Source: UBA11865 sp963749825 (GTDB taxonomy: Bacteria; Chloroflexota; Anaerolineae; Promineifilales; Promineifilaceae). Taken from it: a DNA stretch of 64,000 nucleotides. Numbering within the stretch: the first letter of the stretch is position 1; the number at the start of each line of letters is the position of its first letter. Shown one piece after another: positions 26,605 to 35,185 of this stretch. The DNA is taken from NCBI GenBank assembly GCA_963749825.1, contig CAVVOI010000014.1:434001-498000 (forward strand), read 5' to 3'. The notes under the pieces were generated by a model. It was given only the letters and a program-made list of their open reading frames with translations, searched no databases and was not told the DNA's origin. The position numbers were made by a program, and so were the translations under genes.

Positions 26605-26922
26605 TGGCAGCGAGAATTTCATAGAGATTATCCCAAATCATCTAAACAAGTGACCGCCTTTGCTGTTTTGACCCCCAAGCAACCGTAATTAGGAAAAATG
26701 AATCGGCTAGGAGGCATCTACAAACTTGGTTCTCGCCGCTTACGCAACGCACTGTATTTCCCTGCGCTAACGGGAATGATTCACAATCCTATTCTGATAG
26801 ATATGTCCCAACTTCTTATTGACCGAGGAAGGACAGGACAGTCAGCGATTGCTACTCTGATGCGTAAGTTACTGCAAAGTGATCTTTTCTCAATTAAAAA
26901 TGGCTTCTTAAAGGTTGCTTAA
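26605..26922 (+). pseudogene. IS110-family transposase remnant (C-terminal part)
   Basis: The frame reads QREFHRDYP then KQVTAFAVLTPKQP, a stop (26686-26688), and then a 75-codon open stretch with IYKLGSRRLRNALYFPALTG, HNPILIDM and AIATLMRKLLQSDLFSIKNG. This is the ordered C-terminal (Transposase_20) pattern of IS110/IS116 transposases: AAFAGLTP, then SK-GS-LR-ALYFPA, then A--MRKLL. An in-frame TGA (26602) precedes the readable part, and the N-terminal RuvC-like half is absent. It is a dead fragment. The 140 nt before it contain a small inverted repeat (ACCTAAA...TTTAGGT) and nothing coding that I can support. Confidence 0.75.
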
Positions 26923-26942
26923 GCTCGTACTATCCGTATAAT
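26915..26942 (+). promoter_or_regulatory. Promoter of the winged-helix regulator
   Basis: TTGCTT at 26915-26920, 16-nt spacer, TATAAT at 26937-26942. Transcription would start about 15-25 nt before the GTG/ATG candidates. The -35 overlaps the end of the transposase remnant. Confidence 0.55.
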
Positions 26943-26962
26943 GTCAGTGGTGAGCCCAGCAA

Positions 26963-27658
26963 GTGAGAGAGGGAATGAGAGGAGTAAGTTTACTCTTAGT
27001 CGAAAGTAAAAGCGCTGGCAGCGAATCGCTGGCACCTTCTTTGATCAAAGCAGACCTGCAAGTCAAGATCGCCTATACAGGTTCGGAGGCGCTGTTTATG
27101 ATTTCTGAAGGTCGGCCAGATCTTGTTGTTGTTGATGCGACAAATATGCGCTCAAACGGTGTCCGCACCTGTCGTCGACTTAAAAAAGACTTAGGCAATA
27201 CACCCATTATTCATTGTCGCAATCAAAACCAAAATGATGATCGAACAGCCGGCGCTGATGTCTATTTGGTCCAGCCATTTACCGCTCGCAAGTTGCTTAA
27301 CCGGGTACGCGTTTTGATTCCGGCAGACGATCTGAACGAAGAAATTGTGCGAGCCGGACCGCTGACCTTGTATACTTCCAAGCGCTCGGTAGAAATACTT
27401 GGGCAGGGTGAAAAGCGGTTGACGCCAAAATTGGCGACTCTACTCAATGAATTTCTTCTTCACCCGAACGAGGTAATCGGCCGGCATCACCTGATGAAAG
27501 TAGTTTGGGACACAGATTATTTCGGTGATACACGAACGCTCGACGTTCATATCCGCTGGCTAAGGGAGATAATTGAGGACAATCCGGCGAAACCTCAGTT
27601 GTTACGAACCGTTCGTGGTGTCGGCTACATCTTCAGCATCCCATCCGTAAACGATTGA
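26963..27658 (+). CDS. OmpR-type winged-helix protein with a degenerate receiver domain
   Basis: 231 residues. Residues 5-120 form a receiver-like fold: LLLVESK for the usual acidic pair, Asp58 in LVVVDAT at the phosphorylation position. The switch Ser/Thr after IIHC is absent, and the usual KP motif reads YLVQPFT, Gln replacing the conserved Lys. It may thus not be phosphorylated normally. The C-terminal 130-228 is a typical OmpR/PhoB winged helix (LTPKLATLLNEFLLHPNEVI, TRTLDVHIRWLREIIE, LLRTVRGVGYIF). No sensor kinase is adjacent. The start is GTG 26963 or ATG 26975, and the latter sits right at the first beta strand. Confidence 0.85.
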   Translation: MREGMRGVSLLLVESKSAGSESLAPSLIKADLQVKIAYTGSEALFMISEGRPDLVVVDATNMRSNGVRTCRRLKKDLGNTPIIHCRNQNQNDDRTAGADVYLVQPFTARKLLNRVRVLIPADDLNEEIVRAGPLTLYTSKRSVEILGQGEKRLTPKLATLLNEFLLHPNEVIGRHHLMKVVWDTDYFGDTRTLDVHIRWLREIIEDNPAKPQLLRTVRGVGYIFSIPSVND

Positions 27659-27700
27659 CGAGGGGTAGGGGCTATCCAATTTATATTTGACCAATCCAAA

Positions 27701-27729
27701 ACAAAAAGCACCGTCAATCAGGACGGTGC
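27701..27729 (-). terminator. Terminator of rpsT
   Basis: GCACCGT at 27708-27714 and ACGGTGC at 27723-27729 with an 8-nt loop. On the minus strand it is followed by TTTTTGTTTT. It lies 70 nt beyond the rpsT stop. Confidence 0.88.
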
Positions 27730-27799
27730 CTTGGCAATTCCGTAACTCATTCGGTTGAATGAATCGTTTGGATCATTCAGCCAAAATGCAATATTCAGA

Positions 27800-28069
27800 T
27801 CAAGCTTCGCGCGCAGCGGCTAAAGCTTTCATAAGCCGGCCCTTTCGTCTTGATGCGTTTCGTGGGTGAACGATCCCCCTTCTAGCGGCTTTGTCCAGTG
27901 TACTTACCGCTTTCCGGGACATCTCTTCGGCTCCCTCTAAATCGCCACTTTCGATAAGGGCGCGAGTCTTAATAATATAAGTTCTGGCGGCCGCTTTGAA
28001 ATGCCGGTTTCGTTCTTGTCGTCGTGCTGAACTTCTTATTCGTTTTTTGGCAGATGCTGTATTAGCCAA
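27800..28069 (-). CDS. rpsT: 30S ribosomal protein S20
   Basis: 89-residue 16S rRNA-binding primary protein of the small subunit. The N-terminal NTASAKKRIRSSARRQERNRHFKAAART, the basic helical composition and GIVHPRNASRRKGRLMKAL near the end are diagnostic. The start codon is TTG (28069), with GGAGG about 10 nt upstream. A UUG start is also used by E. coli rpsT, where it serves autoregulation. Single gene with a terminator. Confidence 0.97.
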   Translation of the reverse strand: MANTASAKKRIRSSARRQERNRHFKAAARTYIIKTRALIESGDLEGAEEMSRKAVSTLDKAARRGIVHPRNASRRKGRLMKALAAAREA

Positions 28070-28212
28070 TTTTACTAATCCTCCAACTAATAATCCTTTT
28101 AACCAACGTCAAGTTGGGCGTGAAAGCGCCGAGTATATTAGCATAAACCCTCTTATTAGGCGAATTGCGTTAGCTTTTTAGCGAATGGCATTCCGACCAA
28201 CCGTCCTGTATA

Positions 28213-30417
28213 TCAGTTTGCCGGATTTTCCTCTGAAAATATAACAACAGCCAAGGGTGGAAGCGTAAATTCAATTGAATAGGGTTGGTTATGCCAGGCG
28301 GTATCCGAACTCAGGATTGGCGATTCGTTTATTATTCCGCTCCCTCCGAATTCATGGGCGTCACTGTTTAGGATCTCGCGATATACGGCCTCATCCGGGA
28401 CACCGAGACGATAGTTATGGCGCACGACTGGCGTGAAGTTGCAAGCAACGATCAATGTCTGGTTTAGGCTCGGCGCCGTCCGCGAAAATGACAATATGCT
28501 GTGTTGGGCATTTTGCAGATCTAGCCAGGCAAACCCTTCCCACGAGTCATCGTCTTCGTATAGTGCTGCATACTCTCGATAAATATGATTTAGCGCTTTC
28601 ACATAGTCTTGTAGTTGCTGGTGCAGGATATTAGTCTCCAATAAGTACCAATCCAGACTTTGTTCCTCTGTCCATTCTCGCCACTGACCGATTTCGCCTC
28701 CCATAAAGAGCATCTTTTTTCCGGGATGGGTTATTTGATAGGCATAGAGTGCTCGCAGGTTGGCGACTTTTTGCCAATTGTCACCAGGCATCTTGTCTAG
28801 CATACTTTTTTTAAGATGAACGACTTCATCGTGAGAAAAGGGAAGCAAAAAGCGTTCGCTAAAGGCGTAAAGCAGCGAAAAAGTCAAGGTACCGTGGTGA
28901 TAAGAGCGATAAACCGGATCATTACTCATATACTGGAGTGTGTCATGCATCCAGCCCATATTCCACTTTAAGTCGAAACCTAAGCCTCCATCAGACGTTG
29001 GCCGGGTTACGCCAGGCCAGGCAGTTGACTCTTCGGCGATGGTTAGCACCCCAGGAAACTCCTCGTGGATGCGCTCATTAAAATTACGCAGAAAATCAAT
29101 AGCCTCCAGGTTTTCTCGGCCACCAAAACGATTAGGTATCCACTCACCTTCTTTTCGCGAAAAGTCCAGGTACAGCATGGAGGCGACCGCATCAACTCGC
29201 AAGCCATCTATATGATACTTGTCCAACCAGAAGGCGGCGTTACTTAGTAAAAACTGCCTTACTTCATTCCGACCATAATTAAAAACAAGCGTCCCCCAAT
29301 CAGGCTGGGATGCCTGTCTAGGGTCTGCATGTTCATATAAAAATGTACCGTCGAAATAGGATAGTCCATGCTGATCCCGCGGAAAATGGGCCGGAACCCA
29401 ATCAAGAATTACACCGAGCCCTGCAAGATGGCATTTATCGACAAATGCCATGAAATCTTCTGGCGTTCCGTAGCGGCTTGTGACAGCAAAATAGCCGGTG
29501 ACTTGATACCCCCAAGATCCATCATAAGGATGTTCGGCCACGGGCATTAGTTCGATATGAGTGTAGCCCATTCTTTTTACATAGGGGATCATCTGTTCGG
29601 CAAGTTCATTATAGGTCAGCCACTCATAGCCGTTCTTCCGCTGCCAGGATCCCAGATGAACTTCATAGACGTTGATGGGGCGGTTTAAGTCATCATGGGC
29701 TGGACGCGTTCCCATGTAATCATCATCCTGCCACTCATAATTATCAAGATCCCATACGATAGATGCGGTGTTCGGGCGCAGTTCGCTGAAATAACCGACA
29801 GGATCGCTTTTTAACACCGTGTAATCCATATACTTTGTCTTAATTTCGAATTTATACAATATACCTTCAACAAGATTTGGGATAAATAGATCCCAAATAC
29901 CGCTGTTATGGTGAAATCGCATGGGGTGTCGACGGCCGTCCCAATTGTTAAAATCGCCGACCACGCTTACTCGTTGAGCGTTTGGAGCCCACACTGCGAA
30001 ACTCACGCCTTTTCTCCCGCGATTTTCGACTAGGTGTGCCCCCAGATGATCGTACATTCGTAGATGCGTTCCCTCAGCGAGCAAATATTCATCAAAATCC
30101 GTCAATTTATTGGAAAACAAATAGGGATCTTCGTATAGTTCCAAGTCTCCAGCTGCGTTCGTTACTATTAGTTGGTAGTCAAGCGGGAGCTGTTGATCTG
30201 GAATCAGGGCTTCATAAAAACCCTCTGGATGAACCTGTGTCATTGGATAACTTCCATCTGCATCTGTCTTGATTTCCACAGCAGATGCCTGCGGCAAAAA
30301 TGCCCTGATGACAACCGCTTCTTCCAATTTATGCGGTCCGAGTACGCTGAACGGATCGTTATGATATCCACTGACAACGGCTTGTAGCGTTTCTGAATCT
30401 ATTGTAGGTTGGGTCAT
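28213..30417 (-). CDS. glgB: 1,4-alpha-glucan branching enzyme
   Basis: GH13 enzyme that makes alpha-1,6 branches in glycogen. 734 residues from the chosen start. Order: N-terminal carbohydrate-binding modules (HNDPFSVLGPH, then a second with GVSFAVWAPNAQRVSVVGDFNNWDG), a TIM barrel with MPVAEHPYDGSWGYQ, nucleophile Asp in GLRVDAVASMLYLDFSR, acid Glu in TIAEEST, LPFSHDEVVHLKKSM, and a C-terminal beta domain. The ATG at 30417 has GAGG close upstream and leads directly to the first module. An ATG at 30486 would add 23 residues with no ribosome site. No other glycogen genes are adjacent. Confidence 0.95.
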   Translation of the reverse strand: MTQPTIDSETLQAVVSGYHNDPFSVLGPHKLEEAVVIRAFLPQASAVEIKTDADGSYPMTQVHPEGFYEALIPDQQLPLDYQLIVTNAAGDLELYEDPYLFSNKLTDFDEYLLAEGTHLRMYDHLGAHLVENRGRKGVSFAVWAPNAQRVSVVGDFNNWDGRRHPMRFHHNSGIWDLFIPNLVEGILYKFEIKTKYMDYTVLKSDPVGYFSELRPNTASIVWDLDNYEWQDDDYMGTRPAHDDLNRPINVYEVHLGSWQRKNGYEWLTYNELAEQMIPYVKRMGYTHIELMPVAEHPYDGSWGYQVTGYFAVTSRYGTPEDFMAFVDKCHLAGLGVILDWVPAHFPRDQHGLSYFDGTFLYEHADPRQASQPDWGTLVFNYGRNEVRQFLLSNAAFWLDKYHIDGLRVDAVASMLYLDFSRKEGEWIPNRFGGRENLEAIDFLRNFNERIHEEFPGVLTIAEESTAWPGVTRPTSDGGLGFDLKWNMGWMHDTLQYMSNDPVYRSYHHGTLTFSLLYAFSERFLLPFSHDEVVHLKKSMLDKMPGDNWQKVANLRALYAYQITHPGKKMLFMGGEIGQWREWTEEQSLDWYLLETNILHQQLQDYVKALNHIYREYAALYEDDDSWEGFAWLDLQNAQHSILSFSRTAPSLNQTLIVACNFTPVVRHNYRLGVPDEAVYREILNSDAHEFGGSGIINESPILSSDTAWHNQPYSIEFTLPPLAVVIFSEENPAN

Positions 30418-30497
30418 ATCCTCTATTTTACACGAATATTGCTTCAATGGATCATTTGTCAACTCTTTAGACAAATAACCAGTCATTGACTATACTT

Positions 30498-30526
30498 TTG
30501 CTAAACTAACTTAAATTAAGTATAAT
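30498..30526 (+). promoter_or_regulatory. Promoter of the tyrosine recombinase gene
   Basis: TTGCTA at 30498-30503, 17-nt spacer, TATAAT at 30521-30526. Start near 30533, leader of about 45 nt with AAGGAG before the ATG at 30577. Confidence 0.65.
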
Positions 30527-30576
30527 AAATATTGGGCTACCCCTTCCCGGACATTGACGACACCAAAAGGAGAAAT

Positions 30577-31656
30577 ATGCCTCCGAGAAAGAAACGCAAA
30601 CGAGAGCTACCGATTTCCGCGCGCGAAATACCTCCAGAGCCAGCCTGGATCAATCAGCCGACTTTTTTACTTGAAGTTGGAGCCCGAAGCGTCAAGACTG
30701 AGACAACTTATCGCAGTGGCCTAAGATTATTCGCTGATTGGATCCAACACTTCGGCCTGGATGGCTATGATCTTGAGGATTCATGGCCCTTATCGCCGAA
30801 AAAACTTAGCACATCAACGGTCCTAAGATATCGCACCTGGCTACTCGCCAATCGGTCCCACTCTACCACCACAACCTATCTGGCGGCCGTGACAGGATAC
30901 TTACACTTCCTCGACGGACTGGATCAGTTACCAGATACAATCCAACTTGGAAAGTTGCAGCGACAACTTACACGGCGACAGATCGATCGTAATTTGGCCG
31001 AAAATGTCATCGATCTGGATGCTGCCAGACAGGGAATTCCTAGAATCGTTGAATATTACAACGACCTTCCGGTTCCGGCTTCAGAAAATAAGTACGGTCG
31101 GCGATTGTCGCTTTATCGCGATCGAGCTCTAGTCTGTACGCTTTATTCAACTGCAGCCAGATTGAGCGAGATAATTGCCCTAAACCGCAGCAATGTCGAT
31201 CAGGGTCGGGCGAAGTTTGCGGCTATAACAGGCAAAGGTGGAAAATCGCGGACAATTTACATTCGTTCTTACGCCCGGCAGGCTATCAAGGCTTATCTAG
31301 CCATTCGTGGGGACGCGAATCCGGCGTTATTTGTTGCCCATAGCAGAAATGCGCGTAATGCGCGCTTGTCAAAAACTTCCGCCCACAACGTCGTGAAAAA
31401 GGCTGTTAACGCGCTGAACCTGCATCCAAGTTTGTCAGCCCACGATTTTCGCCATTATCGGGCAACACAATTGCTTCGAGAAGGGATGCCGCTTGAAGTA
31501 GTCCAGGAGTTCCTAGGCCATTCAGACATTTCAACCACACGGGGCATCTACGCACCAGTGTTAGGCATTCACGTCGTTTCCGAATGGCTAGACAACGTGG
31601 ATATTTCCCCCCAAGAGGCAGCTTCCTCTTTAGCTATAAGAGAAGATGAACTCTAG
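30577..31656 (+). CDS. Tyrosine recombinase (XerC/D-like integrase)
   Basis: 359-residue site-specific recombinase. The N-terminal SAM-like DNA-binding domain spans about 30-140 (RSVKTETTYRSGLRLFADWI, STVLRYRTWLLANRSHSTTTTYLAAV). The catalytic domain holds all expected residues: the first Arg in AARLSEIIALNRSNVD, Lys in the beta hairpin GKGGKSRTIYI, His-x-x-Arg in HDFRHYRAT, His in LGHSDISTT and Tyr in GIYAPV. Start ATG 30577 is set by AAGGAG 5 nt upstream. No attachment site, phage or IS genes flank it, so a chromosome-dimer resolution (XerA-like) role is as likely as a mobile-element role. Confidence 0.9.
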   Translation: MPPRKKRKRELPISAREIPPEPAWINQPTFLLEVGARSVKTETTYRSGLRLFADWIQHFGLDGYDLEDSWPLSPKKLSTSTVLRYRTWLLANRSHSTTTTYLAAVTGYLHFLDGLDQLPDTIQLGKLQRQLTRRQIDRNLAENVIDLDAARQGIPRIVEYYNDLPVPASENKYGRRLSLYRDRALVCTLYSTAARLSEIIALNRSNVDQGRAKFAAITGKGGKSRTIYIRSYARQAIKAYLAIRGDANPALFVAHSRNARNARLSKTSAHNVVKKAVNALNLHPSLSAHDFRHYRATQLLREGMPLEVVQEFLGHSDISTTRGIYAPVLGIHVVSEWLDNVDISPQEAASSLAIREDEL

Positions 31657-31711
31657 TAGTACTCCTGATTTCGTTCACTGCTGGATATCAATACTTTGCA
31701 GGTAGCCCTGA

Positions 31712-33691
31712 TCAATGAAGCCCATCTTCGCTTGTTTCCAATTCCTCATCAGCTTGGCTCACAATGAATTGTGTTTCATACAGTGAAGTATAAAGTCCAC
31801 CTTTCTCCAGAAGATCCGAGTGTGTTCCAGCTTCTTCAAGACGACCCTTATCCATAACCAAAATCTTATCAGCAGCCAATATCGTTGAGAGGCGATGGGC
31901 TATAACTAAGCTAGTCCGGCCGCGCATTACTCGCTGGAGCGCTTCTTGGATAAGTGCCTCAGATATCGAGTCGAGGTGTGAGGTGGCTTCATCAAGAACC
32001 AATATTCGAGGATTCTTAAGGATTACGCGTGCGATAGCAATTCGTTGACGTTCCCCGCCGCTAAGTCTATATCCCCGTTCGCCAACAACTGTATCATAAC
32101 CATCAGGTAATTCGCTGATAAAATCATGAATATTTGCATCCTTAGCGGCCGAAATCATTTCAGCTTCCGATGCCGTGTGGCGGGAATACAACAAATTGGC
32201 GCGAATTGTGTCAAAAAATAAATAAGTATCTTGTGTAACCATACCAATATTATCCGAGAGGGCCGACAGCTTCAGATCTTTGATGTCATGGCCATCAATA
32301 GCCACTGTGCCTTCTGTCGGATCATAAAGTCGAGGCAACAAGTAGGTAATCGTCGTTTTCCCCGCCCCACTGGGCCCAACAAGGGCCACTAAATCGCCGG
32401 GTTTGATCGCGAAGCTGATATTTTCCAATGCAAATCGAGGACCCGGGGTCAAACTTTCCTGGATATTCTCCTGGTTTTTCCCGTTTTGTTGTTTTCCACG
32501 CCGCAACAATGATCCCCGATCTGCCCCCCACCCTAACCTAGTTACCTCAGCCAATCCAGCAGGTTGGCCTTCAGGTTCCTTATAGGAAAAGGATACATTG
32601 TCAAATGTTATCGAACCTGATACTGAATCGATGGTAATAGCATCAGTACTTTCTTCAATCTCTATTGGAATATCGAGAGCCTCGAACACACGTTCAAAAC
32701 TTACCATGCTTTGGGCAAATTCGACCGGGGCATTGGTCAAAGAGATGAGCGGTCCGTAAAGCTGGGTCAAATATGCTCCAAAAGCAACGATTGTCCCTAT
32801 GGTAAATACACCGGCAAGGACCAGATGCCCCCCTGCCCAATAGACCACGGCCGTTCCAATCGCACTTACTATGCCCAAGGAAAGAAAAAACCACTGGCTA
32901 ATCACAGCAGAATTGACCCCAATATCACGCACATGCGCGGCATTTTCTGCAAATTTGTCTTGTTCGTATTGTTCTCTGCCAAATAGTTTCACCAATAAGG
33001 CGCCGCTGACGTTAAGGGTCTCATTCATCGAGGCATTCATTTCAGCATTAAGTTCCATCGACTGCCTTCTAATGGTTCTGAGTTTGCGAGCGACACTTCG
33101 TGCAGGAAAAATGAAGAAGGGCAAAATTGCCAGCGCCAATAATGTAAGTCGCCAATCAAGTACCAACATCACGATCAGCACAGAAATAAATGTCACTAAA
33201 TTTGAGACAATGGTAACTATCGTGCCGGTTACCGCTCGCTGGGCGCCTACGACATCGTTATTCAGTCTCGACATCAGCTCCCCGGTTCGCGTGCGGGTAA
33301 AGAAACGCAATGACATGCGTAGCATATGGTCATAAAGTGTTCGCCTTAGATCGAAAATTACGCCTTCACCAACTTCGGCACTCCAGCGGCGTTGCCATAT
33401 GCCGATTAACCCGGTCAACACTGGTACGGTAACCATCGCCAAAGCGATCATGTTGAGCATCCGCGTATTTTTCTCTGGGAGGGCAACGTCAATGAGTTGG
33501 CGAATCAAGATTGGGGGAACTAACGACAAGCCCGTGACGGCGAATATCGTTACCAAAAGGCCCAAGACCTTCCAACGGTATGGCCTGGCAAAAACCCAGA
33601 CCCGGGCCAGAAGTGACGATGTGACATTGGGCCGGTCTTCTTTTTCATTATGACTGATGTATGCCCACCAGCCGCCACTATGAAATCCCAT
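31712..33691 (-). CDS. ABC exporter (fused membrane and ATPase domains)
   Basis: About 659 residues, type IV half-transporter. It has six membrane helices (about 35-320) followed by a nucleotide-binding domain: Walker A VGPSGAGKTT, Q-loop MVTQDTYLF, signature LSGGERQR, Walker B ILVLDEATS, H-loop AHRLST. It exports lipids, drugs or peptides, and the substrate cannot be told. Between the A-loop FSYKE and the strand before Walker A there is an unusual stretch of about 45 residues rich in Gly, Arg, Lys and Gln (GWGADRGSLLRRGKQQNGKN), normally only a few residues. The start at 33691 follows AGGAGAT. ATG 33727 upstream lacks support. It is a half-transporter and would act as a dimer. Confidence 0.92.
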   Translation of the reverse strand: MGFHSGGWWAYISHNEKEDRPNVTSSLLARVWVFARPYRWKVLGLLVTIFAVTGLSLVPPILIRQLIDVALPEKNTRMLNMIALAMVTVPVLTGLIGIWQRRWSAEVGEGVIFDLRRTLYDHMLRMSLRFFTRTRTGELMSRLNNDVVGAQRAVTGTIVTIVSNLVTFISVLIVMLVLDWRLTLLALAILPFFIFPARSVARKLRTIRRQSMELNAEMNASMNETLNVSGALLVKLFGREQYEQDKFAENAAHVRDIGVNSAVISQWFFLSLGIVSAIGTAVVYWAGGHLVLAGVFTIGTIVAFGAYLTQLYGPLISLTNAPVEFAQSMVSFERVFEALDIPIEIEESTDAITIDSVSGSITFDNVSFSYKEPEGQPAGLAEVTRLGWGADRGSLLRRGKQQNGKNQENIQESLTPGPRFALENISFAIKPGDLVALVGPSGAGKTTITYLLPRLYDPTEGTVAIDGHDIKDLKLSALSDNIGMVTQDTYLFFDTIRANLLYSRHTASEAEMISAAKDANIHDFISELPDGYDTVVGERGYRLSGGERQRIAIARVILKNPRILVLDEATSHLDSISEALIQEALQRVMRGRTSLVIAHRLSTILAADKILVMDKGRLEEAGTHSDLLEKGGLYTSLYETQFIVSQADEELETSEDGLH

Positions 33692-33790
33692 AAAATATCT
33701 CCTGTCATTAGACAGACATGCAATCATACCTGCCGACTTGATTTTTTCTAGTCGAAGGCAAGGAGCTCACTCCCCGATTAAGTTGCCAGG

Positions 33791-34189
33791 TTAGTCTTGA
33801 TTTATCCTGCCATTAATTGACAAGTCAACTTTGATATCGGTCCGGCCGATAGATATGATGTCACCCGAGGTTACAATTGTTTCAGATGATATTGGTAATG
33901 CGTTTAGATAAGTTCCATTGCGGCTGCCCAAGTCCTCTAGCCACCACTGTGGCCCGCGCAGTGTCAATAACGCATGTTCACTCGAGACAAAATCATCTTC
34001 GATGACTAGTGTATTTGTTAGTGACCTGCCTATACTTGTTATTGCCAAGAGGGGGATTCGCGTACCGGGGGATAGTTCACTCGATTCAGTTGCTATTACC
34101 ACTAAAAAACCTTTGGATAAATCGAGGGTTTTGGGCTTATTAATAGCGGCTTGAATATCCTTGTAGCTAAGCCAGGCGATAATGATCAA
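33791..34189 (-). CDS. Short FHA-domain protein, apparently frameshifted at its N-terminal membrane anchor
   Basis: As readable from the TTG at 34189 it has 132 residues. About 40-120 is an FHA domain (LLAITSIGRSLTNTLVIEDDFVSSEHALL and DLGSRNGTYLNALPI), a phosphothreonine-binding module. The TTG has no ribosome site. An ATG at 34253, overlapping the upstream FHA gene's stop as TAATG, starts MSPGAVLLILRL in another frame. The present frame supplies SAILLLSFLIIIAW. Joined, they give a normal one-helix anchor. A 4-nt tandem repeat AGTA-AGTG at the junction suggests a small duplication. The FHA fold itself is intact, so this is either a recent frameshift or an assembly error. It forms a pair with the DUF3662/FHA gene. 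Confidence 0.75.
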   Translation of the reverse strand: MIIIAWLSYKDIQAAINKPKTLDLSKGFLVVIATESSELSPGTRIPLLAITSIGRSLTNTLVIEDDFVSSEHALLTLRGPQWWLEDLGSRNGTYLNALPISSETIVTSGDIISIGRTDIKVDLSINGRINQD

Positions 34190-34252
34190 GAACGATAATA
34201 ACAGTATCGCACTTACTGAGGCGAAGAATTAAGAGGACTGCCCCCGGGCTCA

Positions 34253-35056
34253 TTATGATTTTTTTCTAATATTTAATTCTTGAGTCAATCCATCGTTTGA
34301 AGAGGTCCGAGACGATTTTTTCACATTTTCTCCAAATGCATCTTCACCGTAGATCAGAGTTGCATTTCCCAGTGATATGACATCTCCAGCCTGAAGAACG
34401 ATTTCCCGAATTTGTTCACGATTGACAAAGGTCCCTGCCGAACTACCAAGATCATTCAATGTAAACCGGCCGAAGCGCCATCTAATTTGTGCATGTTGAC
34501 GGCTAACGGATGGTTCGTCCAAAACTATATCATTTTGCAGCTGTCGTCCAATGGAAATAATAGGTTTGTCCAAGGTAATATGTCTTTTGCCATTGACGAT
34601 GAGAAAAGCTCCGATCAGTTGGATCGCATCAACAGCTAATTGCTGTTTATCTTTTGGACGAATCTGAGTCGGATTATCAACTGTATTTCCAAAACTTGCT
34701 TGTATCGACAAGTAACCTAACGATCGATTACTCTCTGAAACGATGCTTACTGACGGAGGTTCGCTTAATTCAATACCATATTCTTGGGCCAGTTGTAATA
34801 CCAACTCCTCAAGTTGGAGATTCAGCGTGTGAGCATCAGGTTGATTCAATGATGAATAGGATTCGTGATCAACGCTTATAGTGTATTCGTGCGCCAATTT
34901 ATTGGGCTTTCGTGAGCGATCAACGCTTCTGGCAAGCTCGTTGGCGATTCGGTTGGCTACAGGCTCCTCAATGAAAATCTTGTCAATCGATCCTTCGATG
35001 AGAACGCGAGCAAGCTTTTCGAACCTTGATAAATGATTGAATTGTGCCATGAACAT
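34253..35056 (-). CDS. FHA protein with N-terminal DUF3662 domain (FhaA-like)
   Basis: 267 residues, cytosolic. Residues 5-120 match the DUF3662 type (FEKLARVLIEGSIDKIFIEEPVANRIANELARS). A variable linker follows, then a C-terminal FHA domain at about 165-240 (ISIGRQLQNDIVLDEPSVSRQHAQIRWRF, NDLGSSAGTFVNREQI, LQAGDVISLG) with the phosphopeptide-binding Arg-Ser-His set. In actinobacteria FhaA-type proteins regulate peptidoglycan synthesis together with PknB-type kinases. A kinase of that kind is at 11.2-12.3 kb. It is adjacent to a second FHA gene, with a TAATG overlap to its ancestral start. ATG at 35056 or 35050 are both possible. Confidence 0.9.
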   Translation of the reverse strand: MFMAQFNHLSRFEKLARVLIEGSIDKIFIEEPVANRIANELARSVDRSRKPNKLAHEYTISVDHESYSSLNQPDAHTLNLQLEELVLQLAQEYGIELSEPPSVSIVSESNRSLGYLSIQASFGNTVDNPTQIRPKDKQQLAVDAIQLIGAFLIVNGKRHITLDKPIISIGRQLQNDIVLDEPSVSRQHAQIRWRFGRFTLNDLGSSAGTFVNREQIREIVLQAGDVISLGNATLIYGEDAFGENVKKSSRTSSNDGLTQELNIRKKS

Positions 35057-35103
35057 GTGATTATATTAGCGATTGGCAACTCGTCAATTGCCACGGACGA
35101 GGC

Positions 35104-35132
35104 TTTACCACGTCGTGGGTGTCTTGTATACT
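35104..35132 (+). promoter_or_regulatory. Probable promoter of selD
   Basis: TTTACC (35104-35109), 17-nt spacer, TATACT (35127-35132). Start near 35139, about 47 nt before the selD ATG at 35186. The -35 is a 4/6 match. Confidence 0.45.
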
Positions 35133-35185
35133 TCGCGTGCCGAAAACGATTGTTAAGTGAGCAAAACAATTATTTCAGAGTAACA

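Noticed and set aside
30577..31656. Prophage or integrative element marked by the tyrosine recombinase
   Set aside because: No phage, conjugation or cargo genes, no tRNA attachment site and no flanking repeats were seen.
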